From contig JAFCGI010000005.1 of assembly GCA_017608235.1 (NCBI GenBank), positions 1 to 46,929 of the forward strand: a DNA stretch of 46,929 bases. Direction: 5' to 3'. This document shows positions 19,025-27,540 of this stretch, in pieces (within the stretch, counting starts at the first letter, position 1; the number at the start of each line of letters is the position of its first letter). The position numbers were made by a program, and so were the translations under genes. This DNA comes from Candidatus Pacearchaeota archaeon (GTDB lineage: Archaea > Nanobdellota > Nanobdellia > UBA10117 > JAFCGI01). A model generated the notes under the pieces. The model was not told the origin of the DNA, did no database searches, and worked only from the letters and a program-made list of their open reading frames with translations.

Positions 19025-20833
19025 TTAGCTAAACTCTAATTTAGCATTAGAAGTTAGTGCTGCTAGTATCTTTTTTCCTATTTTGGTTTTCTTAAAAATT
19101 TTGATTTCGTTTTTTCTAGATACTGGCAGACTAGAAATTCTTTCTCCATTAATATAAAGATCTGCAAGCTTTCTTGGCTTAGATAGCTGGAACACAAGAT
19201 ACTTTTTGCTTTCTCTAAGATTATATTTTAAATTGCTAGGAATATATCTTTCCTCTTCAACTAGAGGACGAACATCAATTCCTATTCCTAGATCTTCTTC
19301 TATAGATTTAATTCTAGAGCCTTTAGTTCCAAGAACTTGCGGAATATGTTCTTCTGATACAAATAATGCATATTTGTTTGGAGCCAACTCTTCTACTTCC
19401 AGAGGAATGTTTAACATTTTTCCTAAATGTTCTTTGATTGCTCTTTCAAGTATTAATGTGGTCTTGCTTTTCTTTTGTTTTCTTACAGGAATTATTACTG
19501 TTTGTTCTCCATATGTATAAGCTTCATATTTTAGTTCATTTGTTATGAAGTCTGTTATATCTATAACTGGACGAGCTAGATCTGCTTCTGTCATTCCACT
19601 AGGAACTTTAACTGTTATTTTCAAAGAAAGTACTTGTGATATTAATCCCTTTTCTATGAATATTATAGTATCAATTATAGATGGAATCATCCCTAGTTCT
19701 ATTCTTCCTATAAATCTTTGCATTGCTTCTATTGGTGCAGTTGCATGTATTACTCCTACCATTCCTACTCCTGCTAGTCTTAGATCTGAATATAGTCTAA
19801 AGTCATTAGTGTTTCTCATTTCATCAAAAATTGCATAGTCTGGACGAGTGAGAAGCATTATATCATGTAGCTCTTGTGGAGTCCCTTTTGAAATTGCATA
19901 TTGTGTAATGTTACTAGGAAGATATAAGTCACGAGGAGCTTCTAGAGTTTTTACGATTTTGTTTTTAGAAGCATAATTTATTGCAACTGCCTGAGCAAAA
20001 GTAGTTTTTCCATTTCCTGGTGCACCTGCAATTAAGATTCCTTCTGCTTTTTCTTCTATTCTGTGCAGTAATTTTGGATCTAAACCATATTCTTTTATGG
20101 ATAATTTTTTTACAGGACGAACTATAGTTATTTCCCAACCGTCTGAAAATGGGGGCTTAGTTATTACAATTCTATAATTTTTCAGCTGAGCTATTATGCT
20201 GCCTTTACGTTCTATTTCTAGAAACGATTCAGAATCTGATTTAGCTATTTCAACTATTTCTTCTGCAAGTTTTTCTATACTTTCTGCAGTAGCTGCCCTT
20301 TTATTGATTTTTACAAATTTCCAATTTCCTGGAGAACCTGCTTTTGCAAACATCTGCTCTTTTTCTCTTATGTGAACAGACATAAAATTTGGTTTAAATA
20401 ATTTAACAAAACTCCATTCTCTTTCTGGAAGTATGTATTCATGGAAGAGCACATTCATACCCATTGCTTCTGCTACTTCTGCTTGAACTTTATCAGAAGT
20501 TAATAATGCAGAATCATGGTCCCAAGCAGATTGTCTTATAATTGCATCAATTTCTCCTTTCTTTGCATGCTTTATTTCTATTGGTTTAGGACGAGAACCC
20601 TCAAATTTTAATTGAAATAGATTTTGTTTTTCAAGTTCTGATAATTTTTTTAGTTCATCTAATCCAAGAAATCCTACTTCTCGATTTTGATTAGCTTGAT
20701 TTTCTAATTCTGCTATGATTGCATTATGTATTATAATTGTAGAAACTGAGATTTTTTTATTTTCTATATCTCTTGAAAGAACTCCATTAATTATTGCAGA
20801 TGTGTCTGGAACTATTGACTTGTATTTTGCCAT
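19025..20833 (-). CDS. PIN domain / PilT-like ATPase / KH domain protein
   Basis: N-term PIN VPDTSAIINGVL, Walker A GAPGNGKTTFAQAVA, DYAIFDEMRN, KH-like QVLGTKGSRIKSIEEDLG. Confidence 0.93.
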   Translation of the reverse strand: MAKYKSIVPDTSAIINGVLSRDIENKKISVSTIIIHNAIIAELENQANQNREVGFLGLDELKKLSELEKQNLFQLKFEGSRPKPIEIKHAKKGEIDAIIRQSAWDHDSALLTSDKVQAEVAEAMGMNVLFHEYILPEREWSFVKLFKPNFMSVHIREKEQMFAKAGSPGNWKFVKINKRAATAESIEKLAEEIVEIAKSDSESFLEIERKGSIIAQLKNYRIVITKPPFSDGWEITIVRPVKKLSIKEYGLDPKLLHRIEEKAEGILIAGAPGNGKTTFAQAVAINYASKNKIVKTLEAPRDLYLPSNITQYAISKGTPQELHDIMLLTRPDYAIFDEMRNTNDFRLYSDLRLAGVGMVGVIHATAPIEAMQRFIGRIELGMIPSIIDTIIFIEKGLISQVLSLKITVKVPSGMTEADLARPVIDITDFITNELKYEAYTYGEQTVIIPVRKQKKSKTTLILERAIKEHLGKMLNIPLEVEELAPNKYALFVSEEHIPQVLGTKGSRIKSIEEDLGIGIDVRPLVEEERYIPSNLKYNLRESKKYLVFQLSKPRKLADLYINGERISSLPVSRKNEIKIFKKTKIGKKILAALTSNAKLEFS

Positions 20834-21171
20834 TCTTTTTCCTCTTTTACATAATTTAGAAATGCTTTAACTTTTTCTAAAGCATCTCTGACTTGATTTT
20901 TACTTATTTGGTTACTTGCATTCATCTTTAATAAATCTAAGTAAAATACTGAAAATGTATTTATTTCTGGAGAATCAAATTTTGCTAATGCTTCTGATAT
21001 TATTTGTGGGCTTCCTGCTGAATTGTTATCTAGGTTAGTTAAAGATAGGATGCCTATGTTAGCTGCTTTTAATATATGAGATAAAGTAGCTCTTGTATAT
21101 TCCTGACTTTCTTCTCTACTTAACAAATAGTCTGCAAATGCTAATTTTTTATGGGCTTCTTCTATGTTCAT
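20812..21171 (-). CDS. Small all-alpha protein, HEPN-like
   Basis: AHKKLAFADYLL...HILKAANIG pattern; resembles next gene. Confidence 0.6.
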   Translation of the reverse strand: MNIEEAHKKLAFADYLLSREESQEYTRATLSHILKAANIGILSLTNLDNNSAGSPQIISEALAKFDSPEINTFSVFYLDLLKMNASNQISKNQVRDALEKVKAFLNYVKEEKEWQNTSQ

Positions 21172-21172
21172 C

Positions 21173-21700
21173 TTATCTAAAACCTAGTGAAAATCTTGGT
21201 TTTTCTGGACGTTCTTGATTAAATACTCTAGGTTCTTTCTTCATAGTATCTTCAATAAGATCTATAAATTCTTTGGTTAGCTTCAAATAAAGCTTAACTA
21301 TATCAATTTTTAGAGTTTTCATTTTATAATTATGTTTAGCTAATATATAAGCATCTCCGCGCTTAAAGCGCATTACTGATTCTTTATTGTATGTGTCAAG
21401 TTCTTTTAATTTTTTTAAGAGCCTATAATACTTTTCATTGAAATTATATTGGGGGATTAGAGTTTCTTTGAATATTTGAAGTTCCATTTCAAATTTTTGC
21501 AAATAAGGATCTATTCTTTTATAATATCTTTCAAATTCTAGAAAAGATCTTAATGCTAACCTTGATGCATTTATTATATGTTCTGTGATTGAAAGCAAAA
21601 ATTTTGAATCTTTAACTACTGGATATGTTACATATAAAAGGTGATCTGCAAGATCTATTTCTTTTCTAGCTAGCTGAAAATGCTTTTGATGATTTTCCAT
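21173..21700 (-). CDS. All-alpha protein, HEPN-like
   Basis: KEIDLADHLLY...HIINASRLALRSF pattern similar to 20812..21171. Confidence 0.6.
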   Translation of the reverse strand: MENHQKHFQLARKEIDLADHLLYVTYPVVKDSKFLLSITEHIINASRLALRSFLEFERYYKRIDPYLQKFEMELQIFKETLIPQYNFNEKYYRLLKKLKELDTYNKESVMRFKRGDAYILAKHNYKMKTLKIDIVKLYLKLTKEFIDLIEDTMKKEPRVFNQERPEKPRFSLGFR

Positions 21701-21722
21701 TGTTAAAATTTTGGGCTAGGCA

Positions 21723-22019
21723 CTACTTAAATTTAAAACCATACATATTTAAGTTAATTTTGTTATTTTGAATTTTGATACCTTCTTCTCTTAATAAAGA
21801 AATTTTCTTAGATTTTCCCAATTTATAATTACCAAGACTTCCATTTGATCTAATAACCCTATGGCAAGGAATTTTTATTGGATTTGGATTTCTTCTTAGA
21901 GCAGAACCGACTGCTCTATAAGCTTTTGAATCTAAAGTATTAGAAATTTCTAAATATGTAGTCACTTTTCCCTTAGGAATCTTTCTGACTAGTGCTAGGA
22001 CTCTCTGAGAAAAATTCAT
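21723..22019 (-). CDS. ogt: O6-alkylguanine-DNA alkyltransferase (DNA-binding/active domain)
   Basis: IPKGKVTTYLEIS, YRAVGSALRRNP, IPCHRVI active-site PCHRV. Confidence 0.93.
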   Translation of the reverse strand: MNFSQRVLALVRKIPKGKVTTYLEISNTLDSKAYRAVGSALRRNPNPIKIPCHRVIRSNGSLGNYKLGKSKKISLLREEGIKIQNNKINLNMYGFKFK

Positions 22020-22061
22020 AATATTTTTAAGTTAGTTTAGAGATTTAAATTTTGCTTTTCT

Positions 22062-22133
22062 GCCTCGGTAGCTCAGTGGTAGAGTACTGGTCTCGTAAAC
22101 CAGATGTCGAGAGTTCGATCCTCTCCCGGGGCT
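22062..22133 (+). tRNA. tRNA-Thr(CGU)
   Basis: GCCTCGG/CCGGGGC acceptor, anticodon stem CTGGT/ACCAG with loop CTCGTAA, GTTCGATCC. Confidence 0.95.
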
Positions 22134-22236
22134 TATATTTCTCATATACTCGTAAGTATAAATTAAAGAATATTTTATGATTCTAAATAATAAAGTAATC
22201 TAAAGATTTTTATTTCTAATCTATTTCTCTTGCACT

Positions 22237-23427
22237 ATGATTTATGATGTAATTATTGTAGGTGGGAATATAGCTGGGTTATGGTTAGGGCACTTGCTTA
22301 ATAGATCAGATCTTAAAGTACTTGTACTTGAGAGAAATAAATCTGTGCTAGATACTTTCCTTGGAGCTTTATTCTATACTGAGAAAGAATCTAAAGAGTA
22401 TAATATTGAAAAATTTATATTAAATAAAACTAGAAAAGTAGAAATAAGATTTATTGATAGTAATTGTAAAGAATATTCTAGAGTTTTTGTTCGTGATGAT
22501 AAAGAAAATCCAATTATTATGTTGGATGAGCATAAATTAAAATTAGACCTTTTAGATGAGCTTAAGAAAAGTTCTAATGTAGACATAAAATTAAATTCAT
22601 TAGTTACTATTATAACTGAAAAAAGGAATAGAGTTGAAGTCGAACTTAAAAATAAAACCAAATATTCTGGAAAAGTTATAGTTGGGGCTGATGGTTGTAA
22701 TTCTATAGTTGCTAAGATTTTTAATTTTCCAGAAATAAAAATATGTAATGCTTATAGATATATTTTGGAAAATTGTGATATTGATTCTAATAATAATTTA
22801 TTTTATATAAATCTTAAACAATTAGGGATAGGTTATGCTTGGTTATATCCAAGATCAAAGACTACTTGTAATTTTGGAATTGGTAGTATTGATCGAGTAA
22901 AAGGAATGACAAAATATTTAATGAAATTAAAAGCTAATCTTCCAGGACTCAAAAACTCCAAGATTAAAAACTTAAATGGTGGTCAATTGCCTGTGAGTTA
23001 TAGAAGAAATATAGTTAAGGGCAGAGTTATGCTTTTAGGTAATGCTGCCGGACAGATTAATCCTCTTATTGGTGGAGGAGTAAAAACCACAATGGATGCT
23101 GCTGCAATAATTGCAGATGTTCTTAAGAAATCTAAAAAGCAAGAATTTGATTTAAATTTACTAAAAGAATATGAAAAAAAATATTTTAATTCAGATTTTG
23201 GAAAAGATATTATAAAAACATGTGAGCGCGTTTCGATCGTTCTCAAATTAAATACTCATCCCTGGTTTGCTGATGTAGGAGAGAAGTTTATTAAATTTGG
23301 TAATTATGAAATTCGTACTTGGTCATTAGGAAAAAAAGGTAATGTGTTAAAATTTGTAATAAGACATCTTATTTTAAGTTTGAAACTTCTCTGGATTTAT
23401 TTAAGAACTAGAAACAAAAAAATTTGA
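22237..23427 (+). CDS. Geranylgeranyl reductase family FAD-dependent oxidoreductase
   Basis: VIIVGGNIAGLWLGHLL, VIVGADGCNS, GNAAGQINPLIGGGVKTTMDAA. Confidence 0.92.
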   Translation: MIYDVIIVGGNIAGLWLGHLLNRSDLKVLVLERNKSVLDTFLGALFYTEKESKEYNIEKFILNKTRKVEIRFIDSNCKEYSRVFVRDDKENPIIMLDEHKLKLDLLDELKKSSNVDIKLNSLVTIITEKRNRVEVELKNKTKYSGKVIVGADGCNSIVAKIFNFPEIKICNAYRYILENCDIDSNNNLFYINLKQLGIGYAWLYPRSKTTCNFGIGSIDRVKGMTKYLMKLKANLPGLKNSKIKNLNGGQLPVSYRRNIVKGRVMLLGNAAGQINPLIGGGVKTTMDAAAIIADVLKKSKKQEFDLNLLKEYEKKYFNSDFGKDIIKTCERVSIVLKLNTHPWFADVGEKFIKFGNYEIRTWSLGKKGNVLKFVIRHLILSLKLLWIYLRTRNKKI

Positions 23428-23429
23428 TT

Positions 23430-23843
23430 TTAATTAAATAAAATTGAACCATCTGTTCCTGGAATAGGAATTATATTTGTTATTGCTGAAATTATAGATA
23501 TTACAATCATTACTAAAAAAATCCTTTTCATTTCTTTTTCTGGAATCATAAAATAGAATAGTCCTATGAACAATGCAAGCTGAATATTCATGAATGGTCC
23601 CATAAATGCAATAAATTTATCTTGATCTAAATTAGAAGATCCATTATAGATAACCTGTGCTATCTCTGGATTAAAGAAACTTGTTTGAGAATTTGGAGCA
23701 ATTGGATTTGCCAGCATTATTCTTGGGTTTAAGTTTAGCTTTTCTGCTGCGATATAATGTCCCAATTCATGCATATAGATATTTGTAAATACAGCCACTA
23801 TTACTAATGCTATGAATATTACTTTATATTCTGTGTTATTCAT
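23430..23843 (-). CDS. M50-like membrane metalloprotease homolog
   Basis: YMHELGHYIAAEKL (HExxH), hydrophobic segments, PIPGTDGS. Confidence 0.82.
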   Translation of the reverse strand: MNNTEYKVIFIALVIVAVFTNIYMHELGHYIAAEKLNLNPRIMLANPIAPNSQTSFFNPEIAQVIYNGSSNLDQDKFIAFMGPFMNIQLALFIGLFYFMIPEKEMKRIFLVMIVISIISAITNIIPIPGTDGSILFN

Positions 23844-24059
23844 GGTTAATTTAGGGTGATTAGAAAAGAATTAAAAACTTGTTATTTGCTGCACTAAATT
23901 CTTTGACTTGTATAGTCCAAAAAATAAAGGCTAATTTTACATAACAGTATTGGTGATTATTTGTGGATAATAAAAATAAATACAAAGAAGATTTTAAAAA
24001 TGTTTTTTAGTTTTCTTTTCTTTTTTATTTGTTTTAATATAATAAGCTATAAAAACACT

Positions 24060-24069
24060 TATAAATATA
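24060..24069 (+). promoter_or_regulatory. Putative TATA box for M16 peptidase gene
   Basis: TTATAAATAT centred ~26 nt upstream of ATG 24091, consistent with a leaderless transcript. Confidence 0.5.
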
Positions 24070-24090
24070 TTTTGATTTCTTTGGCTCTCA

Positions 24091-25404
24091 ATGCGATTAC
24101 TAAATGGAAAATACATAGATATGAGATTAGTAAATGGAAGCTATAAAGAATATGTTCTTGATAATGGACTAGTTGTTGCACTTAAAGAAAGGGATAGTTT
24201 GCTAATTTCTGTATCTTTGTGTGTAAACCAAGGTACATTAGCAGATAGAAAACCAGAAACTGCACATTTGTTAGATCATGCGTTAACATGTGTTAAATCT
24301 AGAAATTATGTTCTTGAAGAACTAAACTCTCAGGCCTACTTAGGCAATTTAGAAGCTGAAACTCATTTAACTAAAACTGACTTTCAATCAACTATGTTGG
24401 CTGAAAATTTAGAAACCTATCTTAAATATATTTCCAAATTGATATTTGAACCAAGTTTTACTGAAGAAGTAATTAATTTAGAGAGGAGAAGAATGTCTAG
24501 AGAAGTAGCAGAAATGAGAGGAGAGGCTGATTTCAGAGATATGCTTGCATATTCTAAGGCTTTGTTTGGAATTGATTCTCCATATTTGAAAATAATAACT
24601 AGAGATCCAAATGCTATTTGTGATTTATCCATTGAAGATATAATAGAATTTCATAATTCTTGGTATCATCCTAATAATGCAAATTTAATTTTAGTTGGAG
24701 CATTACCTGAGAATATTGAAAAATTAATAAAAGATTCTTTTGGTTATTTAATTCCTGAAGATATAGCTAAAATTGAATTTCCTCAAATACAACCATTAGA
24801 TAAGCAATTTATTTTTCATACATCTGCATTTGATTTACTTGATCAAGAAAATCCAGAAGAAAGCAATGCTTTCTTACAACTAGGATTTAGAGTTCCTCCT
24901 ATTAATTCAGAAGACTCTTATGCATTAGATATGTTATCTGCTATACTTGGTGCTTATGAATTAGATTCTAGATTACATAGGGCAATGAGTGAAAATTCTG
25001 GAATAACTTATAGTATTGGTTGTAAGTATGATGGGACAGATAACATTGGTCTTTTTATAATACAAGGCAATATTTTAGCTAAAAAATATCAGATTGCTAT
25101 AGATGAAATTTTTACACAATTATCATTTTTGCAAACAGAACCATTAATTCCTTTTGAAATGGGTTTATTAAGAGAAAGTGCAAAGTGCAAAATTGCAAGA
25201 GTATTAGATGATAATGAATCATGTGTTATGCTTATTCAAGAAAAAATAGATTCTGGAATACTACCAGAAGAATACCTTGAGATTATAAATAACATTACTC
25301 CAGAAGATATTTTAGAAGTAGCAAATAAATATTTTCCAGATCAGGAAAACGGAAAATATGTTCTATTAGTAAGAGATCCTTTAAAGAATAAGGATAGTAA
25401 ATAG
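24091..25404 (+). CDS. M16-family metallopeptidase homolog with HLLDH in place of HxxEH
   Basis: AHLLDH followed 75 residues later by the conserved E in LERRRMSREV; M16 C-terminal domain. Confidence 0.88.
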   Translation: MRLLNGKYIDMRLVNGSYKEYVLDNGLVVALKERDSLLISVSLCVNQGTLADRKPETAHLLDHALTCVKSRNYVLEELNSQAYLGNLEAETHLTKTDFQSTMLAENLETYLKYISKLIFEPSFTEEVINLERRRMSREVAEMRGEADFRDMLAYSKALFGIDSPYLKIITRDPNAICDLSIEDIIEFHNSWYHPNNANLILVGALPENIEKLIKDSFGYLIPEDIAKIEFPQIQPLDKQFIFHTSAFDLLDQENPEESNAFLQLGFRVPPINSEDSYALDMLSAILGAYELDSRLHRAMSENSGITYSIGCKYDGTDNIGLFIIQGNILAKKYQIAIDEIFTQLSFLQTEPLIPFEMGLLRESAKCKIARVLDDNESCVMLIQEKIDSGILPEEYLEIINNITPEDILEVANKYFPDQENGKYVLLVRDPLKNKDSK

Positions 25405-25409
25405 ATAAT

Positions 25410-27479
25410 TTATTTTTCTAAAGAATAAGTCAGTGCATCTATTATTTTTTTAGAATTATCTTTAAAATTAATTGCATAGAATGGAATATATGCTTGTTTT
25501 TTGTTTGTTACTTTAATACTTAGATCATTTAACATATTAATTATTGTTTGCTCTTCAATGTTTTGAGAAACTTTTTGAGCTTCTATACTTATATATTCTG
25601 GTTTATCTAAGAAGTTAAGTTTAGAAATATTCCCAAATATATTTAGAGTCTGTAATGGATAAACTTCTTTATCTTTTAATTCTATAACTCCTCTAGCTAC
25701 TAATGAATCTACTACCCCTGTAACCTCTCCAAAGCTTAGATTGGTTTCAACAAATAATTCTGAAAGTGTGCTTTTGGGCTTTTTACTAATTGCTACTAGT
25801 ACTTTTTTTTGCATTGGAGATAAATTATTTAGTCCTGAAAATAGATTTATTTTTTTTAGATTATCATCTAAATCATATAAAGAATTTGAAGTTAGATCAA
25901 ATACAAGTTGAGCAGTTTCAGACCCGCTTTCACAATGAACAACTAAGCATGGAGATAATACAAGTCCAACAGAATCAATTTCTTTTTCTTCCATATTTTT
26001 TACTTCTTTGATTGCAATTCTTGGTTTAAAAATTAGATCTAAGGTTGCATCCTGACTTACTTCTGATTTAATTGGCTCTTCATTAAAATTAAATGTCTCT
26101 GCTCGTCCACCATGTTTTGATTTTCTTACTCTTACATCTACAAAAATAGGATAGTCTGAAACACCTATTACTAGGGCTTTACCAGTTGGAAGGCTTCTTA
26201 TTTCATTTTCTGTTTCTGATGTTACTCCTTCAAATGATGTTGATATTGCTTTTAGATCATTAGGATTAGTTACTTGCAAAGAGATTTGGCTTGTACACTG
26301 AGAGAGAACATTTTTATCTGCTCTTGCAGGGCGCTGAGAGACTATCGCCATCCCTAATCCAAATTTTCTTCCTTCAGAAGCAATTGTTCTAAGAATTCTT
26401 GAAGACTTTGCTTCTCCAAATCCTCTCTCTGGAAGAAAATTATGTGCTTCTTCTATAATTAAGAAAAAAGGAGGTATGTTATTAAGCTTTCTTTGCTCAA
26501 AAAGATTGCTTGCAAGAGAATGTACTGCAATTTGTTGAAGTTCTATTGGTGCACCTTTTAGATTTATTATTGATAGTTGATTTGGTCTTATTAAATCTAA
26601 TGGAGTGGTTGGTTGAATTGAAAACAAATTTGTTTTTTCTAGATTCTCTATAGCATTTATTAGACTCCATTTAGCATTTGTATCTATCATTTCCAGTATG
26701 CTAATTATATCTTGAAAGTCAAACTTAGACTTTCTTTCTTTTAATTCAGTTACTGCACTGTAAAGTAAGCCTTTTTGTGCATTTGTTATCTTAAATGGTA
26801 GGCTTTCTACTATATCAAAAGGATTTCCAGGAATCTCAAGTTTTAGTTGCTCACATTCTGGATTTAATGATGTGTTTAGAGCATATTCCTTTACTTTTTC
26901 TCTAAATCCTTGAGGATTTATGTCATAGAGTTTAAAGTATTTTTTATCTTCTGGATCTTCATTTGAATATTTAATTGATGAATACTCTCCATGAGGATCA
27001 ATAATTATTACAGGAACTCCAAGATTAGCTAATTCTTCAAGAATTACACCTATTGTATATGATTTTCCTGCGCCGCTTTTTGCTAATATTGCAAGATGTT
27101 TTGTGATTAGCTTTTCTGGATCTATGAATGCTTTAAGAGTTTCTTTACCTTCAAGAAGGCCAAGATAGATTCCCTTTTTCATTAAACCAAGAGTAGATTC
27201 AATAAAAGAATCATCTGCTGCGAGAACATCTGCTCCTGGTTCTAATGGTGTTCTAGGTTTTCTTAAGAAGCCTCGCTCTGTTCTATAACCTATTATATTA
27301 GAATCTGCTATAGTGTCATGAGATTTCTCTATTTCTGTAACTTGTGCAAGAACCCAACTTTCAGAAGGATGTTTTACTTTGATATAATCCCATTTCTTTA
27401 CTTTACGATCTACTATAAATCTGAATTTTGAAGTGGAGGTTTTATCTGCAACTCTTCCTAGGGCTTGCATGCTTTCCAT
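25410..27479 (-). CDS. herA: HerA-like ATPase with HAS-barrel and C-terminal winged-helix-like tail
   Basis: Walker A LAKSGAGKSYT, IDPHGEYSS, Walker B FFLIIEEAHNFLPE, SEGRKFGLGMAIVSQRPA; C-term LSPMQKKVLVAISKKPKSTLSELFVE. Confidence 0.92.
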   Translation of the reverse strand: MESMQALGRVADKTSTSKFRFIVDRKVKKWDYIKVKHPSESWVLAQVTEIEKSHDTIADSNIIGYRTERGFLRKPRTPLEPGADVLAADDSFIESTLGLMKKGIYLGLLEGKETLKAFIDPEKLITKHLAILAKSGAGKSYTIGVILEELANLGVPVIIIDPHGEYSSIKYSNEDPEDKKYFKLYDINPQGFREKVKEYALNTSLNPECEQLKLEIPGNPFDIVESLPFKITNAQKGLLYSAVTELKERKSKFDFQDIISILEMIDTNAKWSLINAIENLEKTNLFSIQPTTPLDLIRPNQLSIINLKGAPIELQQIAVHSLASNLFEQRKLNNIPPFFLIIEEAHNFLPERGFGEAKSSRILRTIASEGRKFGLGMAIVSQRPARADKNVLSQCTSQISLQVTNPNDLKAISTSFEGVTSETENEIRSLPTGKALVIGVSDYPIFVDVRVRKSKHGGRAETFNFNEEPIKSEVSQDATLDLIFKPRIAIKEVKNMEEKEIDSVGLVLSPCLVVHCESGSETAQLVFDLTSNSLYDLDDNLKKINLFSGLNNLSPMQKKVLVAISKKPKSTLSELFVETNLSFGEVTGVVDSLVARGVIELKDKEVYPLQTLNIFGNISKLNFLDKPEYISIEAQKVSQNIEEQTIINMLNDLSIKVTNKKQAYIPFYAINFKDNSKKIIDALTYSLEK

Positions 27480-27540
27480 GCATTATTTTTTAGGAGCCAA
27501 TATATATAAAGTTATGTGGAATTAAGAATAGATTAATTAG

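Noticed and set aside
23961-24146. Plus-strand 61-aa hydrophobic ORF overlapping the M16 start
   Set aside because: Low complexity, covers the putative promoter, no domain
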